DNA from: JAVBMP01 sp031552195
GTDB taxonomy: Bacteria > Desulfobacterota > Desulfovibrionia > Desulfovibrionales > Desulfovibrionaceae
Length of the DNA stretch: 64,000 nucleotides
Direction: 5' to 3'
Assembly (NCBI GenBank): GCA_031552195.1
Contig: JAVBMT010000006.1
Location: 1-64,000, forward strand
The notes under the pieces are model-generated. The model ran no database searches. It had not been told where the DNA came from and saw only the letters and a program-made list of their open reading frames with translations. The position numbers were made by a program, and so were the translations under genes. Shown here piece after piece: positions 43,178 through 52,519 of this stretch (the first letter of the stretch is position 1; each line of letters begins with the position of its first letter).

Positions 43178-44728
43178 TCAAGCTTCCTTGCTGATGCGTA
43201 CAAGGTCTATGCGGCGCTCGGAAACTTCGACAACGGTAAATATAAGCCCGTTAAACGCAAATTTTTCTCCACGTTCCGGAAGGTGCCCGAATTTGTCCAG
43301 CAAAAAACCGGCCAGCGAGCTGTAGGCGCCGTCCGGGTCAACCAGCCAGTTTATGTCCAGGCGTTGTTCAAGAAGGTGCAAATCGGTGCCGCCCTGAACC
43401 AGCAAGTGGTCTTCCGCTTCCACAATGTCAGGGTCATGTTCGTCGGCATGGAAGTCTCCGGCAATGGCCTCAAAAACGTCAACGGGAGTAATCAGGCCGG
43501 TTATGGAGCCGAACTCGTCAGCCACCATGACCATCTGCCCGCTGGCTTTGCGCAGCAGGTTAAGAAGGCGCACCGCGTCCATGCTTTCCGGCGCGAAAAC
43601 GGGGTCGCGCAGCGTATCGAAGTCTTTAAGGTCGCTTTCCTCGTATATGGCGGCCATAAGGTCTTTGCCTTTGGCAATGCCTATTACGTCGTCAAGGTTA
43701 TTTCCGCGGCAAACCGGGTAAAGACTGTGGTTATTGGACATAAGCTGGGAATGCACGGCTTCTTTCCCGGCCAGCAGGTTGATCCAGCTTATTTCCGTGC
43801 GCGGGGTCATGAGCGAGCGCACGGAGCGTTCGCTCAAGGTAAGCACGCCGGTTATCATGTTGCTTTCTTCACCCACAATGACGGCTTCCTGTGCGGCTTC
43901 GTGCGGATCGGCCTCGTCATCTTCCTCGTTGTCTTCCTCCATTTTGCGGTGGTGTTCGCCCATAAACCGCAGGACGGCATCGGCCGTGCGCGCGCGCATG
44001 GGCCTTCCGGCCTGAATTTTCAGGTAGTTGCGCAGCGAGATCTGGTTGAAGCTTTCGATAAGGATGGAAAAGCCGATAGCGGCGTAGAGATAACCTTTGG
44101 GAATGGCCAGCCCGAAGCCTTCCAGCACCAGGCTGAACCCTATCATAAGCAAAAAGCCCAGGCAGAGCACAACAACCGTGGGGTGTTTGCCAACGAAAGA
44201 GGTCAGCGGTTTGGAAGCCAGCAGCATCAGGGCGATAGCCACGGTCACGGCCGCCATCATTACCGGAAGGCTTTGAACCATGCCTACGGCTGTAATTACC
44301 GCATCAAGCGAGAATACCGCGTCGAGCACAACAATTTGAAGCACCACCGTCCAGAATTTCGGGTGGCTTGGGGTCAGGGGGTCGTTTTCCGGATTGGCCT
44401 CCAGCCTTTCATGCAGTTCCCCGGTAGCCTTGAAAAGCAGAAAGAAACCGCCGACTATAAAAATAAGGTCACGCCCGGAAAAACTGACGCTTCCCGCGCT
44501 GATCAGCGGATTATTAAGGGTTATCATCCACGACATCAGCGAAAGCAGCACCAGGCGCAGGCACAGGGCCAGCAAAAGCCCGAGCACCCTGGCCTTGTCG
44601 CGTTGCCCTTTGGGCAGCCGGTCGGCCAGGATTGCGATAAAAACCAGGTTGTCTATGCCAAGCACAACCTCAAGGGTGATCAGGGTGATCAATCCTACCC
44701 ATATTGTCGGGTCAAACAACCATTCCAT
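43178..44728 (-). CDS. TerC-CBS-CorC/HlyC fusion membrane protein (YegH/YoaE type)
   Basis: A 516-residue inner-membrane protein. The N-terminal TerC domain (about 1-225) has seven hydrophobic segments and the hallmark acidic motifs LEVVLGIDNLVFIA and LDAVFSLDAVITAV. After an acidic linker (about 262-275), a pair of CBS domains (SLMTPRTEISWI onward) and a CorC/HlyC transporter-associated domain (about 430-516) follow. This is the order of E. coli YegH and YoaE, linked to metal-ion handling; TerC proteins have been connected with manganese export. The substrate here is unknown. Confidence 0.9.
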   Translation of the reverse strand: MEWLFDPTIWVGLITLITLEVVLGIDNLVFIAILADRLPKGQRDKARVLGLLLALCLRLVLLSLMSWMITLNNPLISAGSVSFSGRDLIFIVGGFFLLFKATGELHERLEANPENDPLTPSHPKFWTVVLQIVVLDAVFSLDAVITAVGMVQSLPVMMAAVTVAIALMLLASKPLTSFVGKHPTVVVLCLGFLLMIGFSLVLEGFGLAIPKGYLYAAIGFSILIESFNQISLRNYLKIQAGRPMRARTADAVLRFMGEHHRKMEEDNEEDDEADPHEAAQEAVIVGEESNMITGVLTLSERSVRSLMTPRTEISWINLLAGKEAVHSQLMSNNHSLYPVCRGNNLDDVIGIAKGKDLMAAIYEESDLKDFDTLRDPVFAPESMDAVRLLNLLRKASGQMVMVADEFGSITGLITPVDVFEAIAGDFHADEHDPDIVEAEDHLLVQGGTDLHLLEQRLDINWLVDPDGAYSSLAGFLLDKFGHLPERGEKFAFNGLIFTVVEVSERRIDLVRISKEA

Positions 44729-44822
44729 AAGCTAAACGCCGTTCCATTGCCCCTTTTATTGATAGTGGAGCGTTATTTCAGTTAAATCGCCCTGGAGGGC
44801 GCCGCACGTTCGAAAGATTCCG

Positions 44823-44850
44823 GCGCTTGCACGGCAACGGCGGCAAGCGC
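44823..44850. repeat. GC-rich hairpin between TerC-CorC and ybeY
   Basis: GCGCTTGC and GCAAGCGC pair around a 12-base loop in the 240-base gap between the genes. The flanking sequence has further dyads, and no real gene is seen. Confidence 0.5.
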
Positions 44851-44970
44851 TACGCCCGGCACGGAGCGGGCTTTTGGCTCCAACTTTCAGTTTTGAAAGC
44901 GCGCCGCAAAATCCGCGCTTTATTGCTTTCTTAAAAACAATAACGGCGCCGTTCAAAAAAAACGAGAGTC

Positions 44971-45420
44971 TTAGAAGTCTTCCGGCGCCTTGGTGAAGAC
45001 CGAAAAAGCCCTTTCCGTGACGTCATCCATTTCTTCGCCGTGGTCATAACCCAAAAGATGGGCCAACGCATGGGCCAACAGCGCCGCGCAACGTTCTTCC
45101 GCCCCCATGCCGTACAGCGAACATTCTCGCCGCAAGGTCTGCGGCGAGATAAAAATCGTGCCCAGGCGGCGTTGCGAACCGCCGGAAGGGTTTTGCCCTT
45201 CTGGAAAAGACAGCACGTTGGTCGGGCCGGAGCAACCCAGATATTCCTCGTTCAATCCGGCTATTTCCGTATCGCTCAACACCACGAGTTCCGCTTCGGC
45301 TTCCGGAAATCCCACGGCCCCAAGCATGGACGAGAAAAGTTTTTGCAGGCCCGCCCGGCCAAAAGGCATAAGCCAGGCGACAGCCTGGTCGCGGCTTATC
45401 TCAAGCGGCGTTCCATGCAT
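44971..45420 (-). CDS. ybeY: Endoribonuclease YbeY
   Basis: A 149-residue metal-dependent RNase needed for 16S rRNA maturation and ribosome quality control. The zinc-binding motif is HALAHLLGYDH (about 113-123), and the preceding EYLGCSGPTNVLSFPEG is the family's central signature. ATG 45420 is right after the stop of the HD-hydrolase gene (4-base gap), so translation is probably coupled; the frame upstream within that gene is a shadow. It is the third gene of the phoH-pgpH-ybeY operon. The second H-motif position is Ala where many homologues have Gly. Confidence 0.92.
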   Translation of the reverse strand: MHGTPLEISRDQAVAWLMPFGRAGLQKLFSSMLGAVGFPEAEAELVVLSDTEIAGLNEEYLGCSGPTNVLSFPEGQNPSGGSQRRLGTIFISPQTLRRECSLYGMGAEERCAALLAHALAHLLGYDHGEEMDDVTERAFSVFTKAPEDF

Positions 45421-45424
45421 GCGC

Positions 45425-47824
45425 TTAAGCCCCCGCCGCCTTGCCCTGGGTTTCTTTCTTAGGCTCATGAGGTTTGGGCTGCCCGCCCTTTTCCATCTGC
45501 TGGCGCGTTTTGTCAGCCGGAAGCCATTGGGCCGGGGTGGTTTTCGGAGTTTCCCCTTCTTTTTTCGCCTGCTGGCCGCCGGCCTGCTCTTTGTTTTCCT
45601 GGCCGGGTTTGTGCGGAACCTTGTCCGGGTATTCAACGCGGTGGTGGAATATGCCGTTCAAAATGATATTGAAGTTCTCAGCTATTTTATCGAGGTCGCG
45701 GAAGGTAAGGTCAGCTTCCTCAAGCAGGCCGTCGGCCAGAATGCCGCGAATTATGTTATGGATATGCGTCTTGATCCTGCTGGGGGTGGGGTCGGCCAAG
45801 GTGCGGCTTGAGGCTTCAACCACGTCTGCCAGCATCACAAGGGCGGCCTCGCGGGTTTGCGGGCGCGGCCCGCTGTAGGAAAAATCCTCTGTTTTGGAGT
45901 TCGGGTTCTCGCTCAGCGCTTTCTGGTAAAAATACTTTATGACGCCGTTACCGTGGTGTTGCTGGATAATGGCCGTGACGTCCGCGCCCAGGTGGTGCTG
46001 CTGCGCCATATCCACCCCTCTTTTCACGTGCGAGGTAATGACCAGGGCGCTCAAGGTGGGTGTAAGGCGGTCGTGCGGGTTCTCCATATTGAACTGGTTT
46101 TCTATGAAATAGGCGGGTTTGTCCAGCTTTCCTATGTCATGGTACAGTGCGCCGACCCGGCAGAGCAGGCCGTGCGCGCCTATGGCCTTCGCCCCGGCTT
46201 CGACCATGTTGGAGACTATTAGAGAATGATGGTAGGTTCCCGGGGCTTTAAGCATGAGCTCGCGCATCAGGGGGTGATCAAGGTTAAGCAATTCCATCAG
46301 CCAGAAGCGGGTGGTATAGCGGAAAACCATTTCCACCACAGGAGCCAGCGCGAAGGTCAGCAACATGGATAAAAGGGCGCCGATAAGCACGGCCATGCTC
46401 TCGCCGAAATAGCGGGTGTGCAGGCCGCCCTGCATGAAGGTGACCCCGGCCCACATGGCGTAAAGTCCGAGCAGCAGGGGCAGGGCGGCCCACACCGCTT
46501 CCTGCCTGCTCTGGCTGCGCGACATAAGCCAGGTTGCCAGCATGGCGCTGAGAAAATAGAAGAGGAATATTCCCAGCCCGCCGTCCGTCATGGCCGTGCA
46601 GAAGAAGGAAAGCAGCAGGCTGAGGGAAAAGTAGCGTTTAGTAGAAATAATAAGCGCGGCCAGACCGGCGGCCCCCGCCACCGGAACGGCGTAAGCCGCG
46701 CTTCCGGCTATGACGTCAGGGTTGTAGGCCGCCATTGACTGGCCCAGAAGCGCGAACCCTTTGGCCAGCAGGGCGAAAACCGTTACCATCGAGGCAACGA
46801 AAATGATGTCTTTCTGGGTGATCGGGCTGCCTTTTTTTGCGGTGGGAGAAAAGAAAAGCCCGCTTGAAAGCAGCAGTGAAATGATGAAGATGCCGATAAA
46901 TTTGGTGTGCTGGAAACGGTCGACCTGCCTGTCCCACAGGGCCTGAAGCTCCAGGTATTGCGCCGGGCTTACGGTTTCACCCTGGCGGACGATTACCTCG
47001 CCTTTACGCACCTTGCGCACAACCGGCTCAACCCTGCTCAGCGTGTCCGCCACCCTGGAGGCCGTGGCTTCATAATTAGGGGTCAACGTGGATTGTATAT
47101 GCCCGCTGAACAGGACGTTCACGGCTTTTTTCGCCTGAAGCGAAATAGGAAGGCTGCGCACGATCAAGGCCATGTCCGCTTCCATTTCCTTGACGCCCAG
47201 AATGGAATAAACGTCGGAACGCACGCTTTCCTCGTCTGTTTCAAGGTTGCGGATTATTATTCCGCCCTTGTGCGAAAGCAAAAGGCGCGTGTCGCTTATG
47301 ATGCCTTCTTCCATGCGCGTTTCAACCCATGGAATCACGGTTTCCGTTATCGTGCGCCTGACTTCCGGCGAAGCGAGCGTTTCGAAGGTTTTAGGGGGCA
47401 GTTCCTCAGACAGGGAATTGGAAATGGATTGGCGCAAGGCTTCCATTTCTTCCGGGCCGCGCGCCGCCGCTATTTCTTCCAGAATAGCGTTGATATTGCC
47501 GGTCATGGCGGCTATTCCCTCGAGGTTCAGGTCGCAAACCAGCGGGGCGGCCATGCGTATGGATTCTTTCTTGCGCCGGGTGGCGTCGGTGTTGACAAAA
47601 GAAAATGAGCGGTCGGCCGCGATGTCGTGTTTTGCAACCTCGTCAATGGCCAGGGGGGTCATAGGGGGGGAAAAGTCGAAGGTGGCTATGAACGCAAGGC
47701 CGAGAAAAAGCGCGCACATGACCAGAAAGCCGTAGCTGACCTTTACTCCGCCTATTTGTTCCAGCAGCCAGTTGCCGGGGCAACGTTTGGGGTTATGCTG
47801 ATGTTGTTGGGTTTTGCTTTTCAT
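45425..47824 (-). CDS. pgpH: 7TM-HD cyclic-di-AMP phosphodiesterase (PgpH family)
   Basis: A 799-residue membrane protein. A first membrane segment (about 30-48) leads to an extracytoplasmic 7TMR-HDED domain (about 60-300), a block of seven helices (about 305-500) and a cytoplasmic HD domain (about 520-700) with HSLIVSNMVEAGA and the metal pair YHDIGKLDKP, then QHHGNG. PgpH-type enzymes hydrolyse c-di-AMP. The Pro/Lys/Glu-rich C-terminal tail (about 735-799) is probably disordered. It overlaps the end of phoH by 32 bases, and ybeY follows at once, so all three are likely co-translated. Confidence 0.9.
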   Translation of the reverse strand: MKSKTQQHQHNPKRCPGNWLLEQIGGVKVSYGFLVMCALFLGLAFIATFDFSPPMTPLAIDEVAKHDIAADRSFSFVNTDATRRKKESIRMAAPLVCDLNLEGIAAMTGNINAILEEIAAARGPEEMEALRQSISNSLSEELPPKTFETLASPEVRRTITETVIPWVETRMEEGIISDTRLLLSHKGGIIIRNLETDEESVRSDVYSILGVKEMEADMALIVRSLPISLQAKKAVNVLFSGHIQSTLTPNYEATASRVADTLSRVEPVVRKVRKGEVIVRQGETVSPAQYLELQALWDRQVDRFQHTKFIGIFIISLLLSSGLFFSPTAKKGSPITQKDIIFVASMVTVFALLAKGFALLGQSMAAYNPDVIAGSAAYAVPVAGAAGLAALIISTKRYFSLSLLLSFFCTAMTDGGLGIFLFYFLSAMLATWLMSRSQSRQEAVWAALPLLLGLYAMWAGVTFMQGGLHTRYFGESMAVLIGALLSMLLTFALAPVVEMVFRYTTRFWLMELLNLDHPLMRELMLKAPGTYHHSLIVSNMVEAGAKAIGAHGLLCRVGALYHDIGKLDKPAYFIENQFNMENPHDRLTPTLSALVITSHVKRGVDMAQQHHLGADVTAIIQQHHGNGVIKYFYQKALSENPNSKTEDFSYSGPRPQTREAALVMLADVVEASSRTLADPTPSRIKTHIHNIIRGILADGLLEEADLTFRDLDKIAENFNIILNGIFHHRVEYPDKVPHKPGQENKEQAGGQQAKKEGETPKTTPAQWLPADKTRQQMEKGGQPKPHEPKKETQGKAAGA

Positions 47825-48773
47825 AGGCCTGGACTATCCGCCCCACCAAGGGGTGGCGTATGACGTCTTCCTGATTGAATTGGATATGTTTGATGCCTGG
47901 AACCCCTTCCAGAATTTTCAAGGCATGCACAAGGCCGGAGCGTTTTCCGCTTCCGCTGTCCGGCAGGTCTATTTGCGTGGTGTCGCCGGTAACGACCACG
48001 CGTGAGCCGAACCCCATGCGGGTCAAAAACATTTTCATTTGCTCGTGGGTGGTGTTCTGGGCTTCGTCAAGAATTATGAAGGCGTCGTTCAGGGTGCGCC
48101 CGCGCATGAAAGCCAGCGGAGCCACCTCTATTACGCTGTTTTCCATCATTTCGGAAACCTTGGCGAAATCAAGCATGTCGTGCAATGCGTCATACAAAGG
48201 CCGCAGGTACGGGTCTATTTTCTGCACAAGGTCGCCCGGCAGGAATCCAAGGCGTTCACCCGCCTCGACCGCCGGGCGCGTGAGCACTATGCGTTTGACT
48301 TTCTTGCTCATCAGCATGAACAGGGCCACAGCCACCGCCAGGTATGTCTTGCCGGTTCCGGCCGGGCCGGTGGCGAAAACCATGTCGTAAGCGCGCAAGG
48401 CGTCAACATAGTCGCGCTGGTTCAGGGTTTTGGGAATGATTGAACGCTTGGGTGAGGAAACGAACACGGAATCTTTGAAAAGGCGGCTCAAATCCGTGGA
48501 CGGGTCTTTCCTGAGCATGTCATAAGCATAGAGCAGGTCGCGCGGGTAAAGCGGCTGTCCTGTCTTCAGCAGGGCGTACATCTGCCCGAGCAGATTGGCC
48601 ATCAGTGAACGCGCGTCTTTGTCGCCTGACAGGGTCACGCCGGACCCCCGGCTCATGATGCTCAGGCCGGAGCGGCTTTCAAGGCTGCGCAGATTGTCGC
48701 CGGAAGGGCCGAAAAGCATATTCGCCAAACGGGCCTCGTCAAATTCCAGCCTGGTTAGTTCATCTTCATTCAT
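47793..48773 (-). CDS. phoH: PhoH-family ATPase
   Basis: A 326-residue cytoplasmic ATPase. After a KH-like N-terminal part (about 15-80) the P-loop GPAGTGKTYLAVAVA (about 137-151) and Walker B AFIILDEAQNTTHEQM (about 231-246) are intact, with VVTGDTTQIDLP following. The family (YbeZ) works with YbeY in rRNA processing, in agreement with the operon. The ATG at 48773 abuts the T-run of a strong hairpin and has no ribosome-binding site within the usual distance: the nearest purine run, GGGG, is part of the stem. This gives an unusual start region. Confidence 0.93.
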   Translation of the reverse strand: MNEDELTRLEFDEARLANMLFGPSGDNLRSLESRSGLSIMSRGSGVTLSGDKDARSLMANLLGQMYALLKTGQPLYPRDLLYAYDMLRKDPSTDLSRLFKDSVFVSSPKRSIIPKTLNQRDYVDALRAYDMVFATGPAGTGKTYLAVAVALFMLMSKKVKRIVLTRPAVEAGERLGFLPGDLVQKIDPYLRPLYDALHDMLDFAKVSEMMENSVIEVAPLAFMRGRTLNDAFIILDEAQNTTHEQMKMFLTRMGFGSRVVVTGDTTQIDLPDSGSGKRSGLVHALKILEGVPGIKHIQFNQEDVIRHPLVGRIVQAYEKQNPTTSA

Positions 48774-48836
48774 AAAAAGAAATCGCCCCGCTGCGTCCTT
48801 TACTTTTAAGGTATCATTATGGGGCGATTTCTTTTT
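48774..48836 (-). promoter_or_regulatory. 16-bp hairpin abutting the phoH start codon
   Basis: Arms 48774-48789 and 48821-48836 are exact inverses (GGGGCGATTTCTTTTT read on the minus strand) around a 31-base loop; the T-run touches the ATG of phoH. It may be a terminator of upstream transcription or an attenuator that hides the weak GGGG binding site of phoH. Confidence 0.65.
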
Positions 48837-48876
48837 ATTGTCAAATATTAGAGCGCGGCATTACAGGTTAAGGCCG

Positions 48877-48904
48877 CCGCCAGGCCGCGCATGCGGCCTG
48901 GCGG
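48877..48904 (-). terminator. Hairpin right after the second chemoreceptor gene
   Basis: CCGCCAGGCCGC (48877-48888) pairs perfectly with GCGGCCTGGCGG (48893-48904) around four bases, directly adjacent to the stop codon. There is no T-run, so it is a GC-rich terminator or mRNA-end stabiliser. Confidence 0.65.
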
Positions 48905-50728
48905 TCAGGCCCGGCGCAATTCGTCCGTAAGCGCGGTCACCTGGGAAACAACCTTGTCAATCGCAAGCACCGCCGAACTGGCGTTTTCCATATTGCGCCG
49001 CGTCTCGTCGGCAAGCTGGCTTATGGAGTCGGTCGTTCTGGAAAGTTCCTGGCAGGTTCCGGACTGTTCATCCGCGGCTACGGAGATGGAATGTATTTTT
49101 TCAGCGGTGTCTTTTGATATCACCACGATGTTCTGCAGCGAATTTCCGGCCGCTTTCGCCATTTCAGTGCTTTCATGCACGGAGTCGGATGTGTCTTCCA
49201 TCCCTTTTATATTGGCGGCGGTGCCGGCCTGAATGGCTTTAACCGCAGCCCCGACCTCGCCGGTGGCCTGCATGGTTTTTTCCGCCAGTTTGCGCACTTC
49301 GTCCGCCACAACGGCAAAGCCGCGCCCGGCTTCGCCGGCGCGGGCCGCTTCAATGGCGGCGTTCAGGGCCAGCAGGTTGGTCTGGTCTGCAATATCGCTT
49401 ATAACGCCCATAATGCGGCCTATGCCGTCGGCCTGGCTGCCCAGCTGGTTCATGCTTTCGCGCAGTGACGCGGTTTTGTGGTCAACCAGCTCTATGGATT
49501 TGACCAGGTTGTTTACGATATCGCTGCCCTCTTGGGCGTTTTGCCGGGCCACGTCGGCGGATTCAGTCGTTATGCTGGTGCTGCGCGCGACCTCGTTCAC
49601 CGCGGCGTTCAGCTGCTCCATGCCGGTAACGGAAGCGGCCAGGCGTTCCTGCTGCGTATTGGCCCCTTCCTTGGCCTGGGCTATGTTCCTGTCCAGTTCG
49701 ATAACGGCGTTTCTGGCCTGTGCCACTATGGAGGCAAGCTGTTCTCCGGCCTGGCGCATGCCCTGGCTTTTGGCCTTTTCAGCCTCGCTTCTGGCTTTTT
49801 CAGCCTCAAGCACCGCCTGCCGCGCCACTTCCGATTGCTCTTCCGCTTTGCGCGTGGCTTCTTCCGCCATGCTTATGCGCTCGCGCAGCGCAGATACCAT
49901 GCTGGCCAGAGACCCGGCCAGCGAGCCGACCTCGTTGTTGCTCCGCACCTTGAGGCTGCTGCTGAAGTTCCCGTTGGCCACGGCGTGGGCGAATTCGTCG
50001 CAGGCCAGCAGGGGCCTGACAATAAGTTTTGAGGTTGTGAAAAGCACGACGATAAGGTTTATCATAACGGCCACGGCCACTGCCACCAGCACGCCCATGG
50101 AGGCCCGGTACGCGGAGTCCTGGCGCTCTATGGCGTCGTTCAGGCGCTGGTTCAGGCGCCCGGTAAAGGCTGATATGGGCTTCATGATTTCATCGGTGTG
50201 GCGGTTGTATTCATCGCTGAAAACCAGGCTTATGGCCTTGGCCTTGTCCGGGTCGCCTTTTACGGAATAATTTCCGGAAGCGTCTTTGAAAAGGCCTTGC
50301 ACGGCGTTCATGGCCTCTACCTCAAGATTGACCAGCCCGTTGGAAAGATCGCCGGCCTTTTTCATGTAATCGAATTCTTCAGCGGTAAAACCGGCGTCCT
50401 GCATAAGCTGCTGCAGCGGAACGCTTTTCCCGGGCGCGACGGCGGCGTTTTTCGGGCGGGCGACCTTGCCGGAACGCACGTCCAGCACGCTCTGGTACAT
50501 ATCGGAGAATTTTTTGTCGCCGGTAACGGAAAACTCGCGCACGTGGCTGGTAAGGTTGCGCGATGATTCCTGCATCTCATTGGCCAGGGAAATGGAAATG
50601 CGGCGATTTTCCTGCATGGCGGTAATGGCCCGGTAATTCGAGCGTACGTTCACCATGGCCCAGATCAAGGCTATAAAGAGCAATAGCGTCAATATCCATG
50701 AAATGCGGACTGATTTTTTAATGGTCAT
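48905..50728 (-). CDS. Methyl-accepting chemotaxis protein
   Basis: A 607-residue chemoreceptor. Membrane segments at about 9-27 and 210-231 frame an all-helical periplasmic sensor (about 30-205, four-helix-bundle type, with NRRISISLANEMQESSRNL). HAMP, a coiled coil rich in Glu/Ala/Lys and the signalling hairpin IADQTNLLALNAAIEAARAG follow. The N-terminal start MTIKKSVRISWILTLLLFIA follows GAGGGATAAATC. Differs from the receptor at 13.3 kb in its sensor domain, not in the signalling part. It is transcribed towards phoH, with two hairpins in between. Confidence 0.92.
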   Translation of the reverse strand: MTIKKSVRISWILTLLLFIALIWAMVNVRSNYRAITAMQENRRISISLANEMQESSRNLTSHVREFSVTGDKKFSDMYQSVLDVRSGKVARPKNAAVAPGKSVPLQQLMQDAGFTAEEFDYMKKAGDLSNGLVNLEVEAMNAVQGLFKDASGNYSVKGDPDKAKAISLVFSDEYNRHTDEIMKPISAFTGRLNQRLNDAIERQDSAYRASMGVLVAVAVAVMINLIVVLFTTSKLIVRPLLACDEFAHAVANGNFSSSLKVRSNNEVGSLAGSLASMVSALRERISMAEEATRKAEEQSEVARQAVLEAEKARSEAEKAKSQGMRQAGEQLASIVAQARNAVIELDRNIAQAKEGANTQQERLAASVTGMEQLNAAVNEVARSTSITTESADVARQNAQEGSDIVNNLVKSIELVDHKTASLRESMNQLGSQADGIGRIMGVISDIADQTNLLALNAAIEAARAGEAGRGFAVVADEVRKLAEKTMQATGEVGAAVKAIQAGTAANIKGMEDTSDSVHESTEMAKAAGNSLQNIVVISKDTAEKIHSISVAADEQSGTCQELSRTTDSISQLADETRRNMENASSAVLAIDKVVSQVTALTDELRRA

Positions 50729-50988
50729 GATTTATCCCTCTGAAATGTTTTTTGACAATATAATCGGTCAATATATAAAAACCCGGCTGCTTAACGCTGG
50801 AAACAAGCGCTCCGGGCAGACAGATATTAGCAATGAGGGTCTGTTTTCGCAGATAGCCAAAAATATAAAAAATAAACGCAAATAAATATAAAAATCGTGG
50901 CAGCGTTCCGTAATTATCGATATCCCATCATGTTCGTAATGAAATATGTAAATTATTATGCTACGAGGCGGGAACTCGCAAGCATTTT

Positions 50989-52395
50989 TTACATGTTTTC
51001 GGATATAATCCGCATGCCCTTCCATTTGCCCCTTTTGAACCGCACGAAGGCGGATGCGGCCAGAACAAAGGCGTATGCGGTGAACATCGCCCATAGGGCA
51101 TGGATGGAAAGCGCGCTGAAGCGTTCCATGAGCAAAATGGGCAAAATCAGAACGCCAAAGGCGCTTGCGCTCATCATGAGCAGCACGGCCACGGTGTCTC
51201 CAACTCCTTTCAAAAGTCCGACGAAGGTCAGGGTGCAGGCGTCGGCCAGGCCGTAACAGGCTACATAGCTTAAAAGCGATACGCCAAGGGCATGCACTTC
51301 AGGGCTATTCCCGGACAGGGCCGCCTCTTGCGACTGGAAAAACCCGACCAGCGGATCGGCAAAGACGAAAAGCGCGAGGCACAGAGGCAAAGTATAGGCG
51401 ATGGCCACATGCAGGGAACTTTTGGCAAGAATTTCCGCTTCGTCCGGCTTGCCCCGGCCCATGGCCTTGCCGGCCAGCGTGGAAATAGCCATGCTCAGTC
51501 CGACCAGCGGCAAAAAGAGTACGGAATTGAGGGAAAAAGCTATGGTTCCGGCGGCCAGTTGCGCAACGCCAAGCTTGCCCATTTCCAGAGAGAACCAGGC
51601 CAGGGCGCCGAGGTCCACAAAAAAATTGATGGCGCTGGGTACCCCGAATCTCAGGAGTTTTTTCAAAATGCCCCAGTTTGGCCGCCAGCCGCTGAAAATG
51701 TTGTAACGGCTGTTGTTTTTTCTGAAAACCAAAAAGAAAATGAAAAAGAAATTTACGGCCGCGCCGATTCCGGTCGCCACTCCGGCGCCGCGTATGCCCC
51801 ATTCAGGAAAAATCCCCACCCCGTAAATCAGGAGATAATCCAGGGGAATGTTCACAACCGCGGCCAGAATGCTGGCCAGCATCACCGGCCTGGCGAAACC
51901 GCGCCCGTAAAGGAAGGTGCTTAACACGCCGGCCAGCAGGGAAAAACACGCGCCAACGTTCAGGATGCGGAAATAGTCAACCTCAAGGGAGCGCACGCCA
52001 GGATCGTGCCCGGCCCAGTCAAACACCGGCCCGGCCGCGAGGCAGAAAGCCAGAAGCAGCAGGCAGCCGGCGAAAGCGCACCACAATCCTTGCCACAGGG
52101 CGGGGCCTATCATGAAATTTTGCTCCGCCCCCCAGTAATGCGATATAAGAACGGCTGTGTAGCCGCACAGCCCGCTCAGGGTCAGAAAACAGGTCAGTGA
52201 AAGGTTGGCCGCCGGCAAAGAGGCGGCGATGGCGTCAAGGGAGTAATGGCTGAGAAATAGGCGGTCCGTGAACTGCATGACCGTGGCCGACGCCATGCTG
52301 GCTACCATCGGAAGCCCGACTTTCATCACGGCCCTGTACCCTTGCGGGTGGTTCCAGCGGGCTTTGGCCCGGCTTGCTATTGGAGATAAAAACAT
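50989..52395 (-). CDS. MATE-family multidrug/sodium antiporter
   Basis: A 468-residue, twelve-helix transporter of the MATE family. The two six-helix halves begin at about residue 22 (YRAVMKVGLPMVASMASAT, QFTDRLFLSHYS) and 245 (LLRFGVPSAINFFVDLGALAW). It would export cationic drugs or organic compounds in exchange for Na+ or H+. N-terminal MFLSPIASRAKARW is the only cytosolic extension. It stands between the second chemoreceptor and ogt, all on the same strand but widely spaced, so no operon is implied. The substrate is unknown. Confidence 0.88.
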   Translation of the reverse strand: MFLSPIASRAKARWNHPQGYRAVMKVGLPMVASMASATVMQFTDRLFLSHYSLDAIAASLPAANLSLTCFLTLSGLCGYTAVLISHYWGAEQNFMIGPALWQGLWCAFAGCLLLLAFCLAAGPVFDWAGHDPGVRSLEVDYFRILNVGACFSLLAGVLSTFLYGRGFARPVMLASILAAVVNIPLDYLLIYGVGIFPEWGIRGAGVATGIGAAVNFFFIFFLVFRKNNSRYNIFSGWRPNWGILKKLLRFGVPSAINFFVDLGALAWFSLEMGKLGVAQLAAGTIAFSLNSVLFLPLVGLSMAISTLAGKAMGRGKPDEAEILAKSSLHVAIAYTLPLCLALFVFADPLVGFFQSQEAALSGNSPEVHALGVSLLSYVACYGLADACTLTFVGLLKGVGDTVAVLLMMSASAFGVLILPILLMERFSALSIHALWAMFTAYAFVLAASAFVRFKRGKWKGMRIISENM

Positions 52396-52519
52396 TTTTT
52401 GCGGCTCGGGTTGAATTTTGGCCGGAGGCGAATGGCGCTTTTCGGTTGCGGGCCGGGTCTTGAGACGACTTGCCCGCCGGCGTGGAAGGAGCGTTGTTAA
52501 TATTTAAAATATGCCTTGG

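Noticed and set aside
43112..44785. 557-codon open frame opposite the TerC-CorC gene
   Set aside because: Shadow on the opposite strand of a well-supported membrane protein; no ribosome-binding site or domain.
44756..44956. 66-codon frame between TerC-CorC and ybeY
   Set aside because: Built over hairpin-rich non-coding sequence; amino-acid composition unlike a protein.
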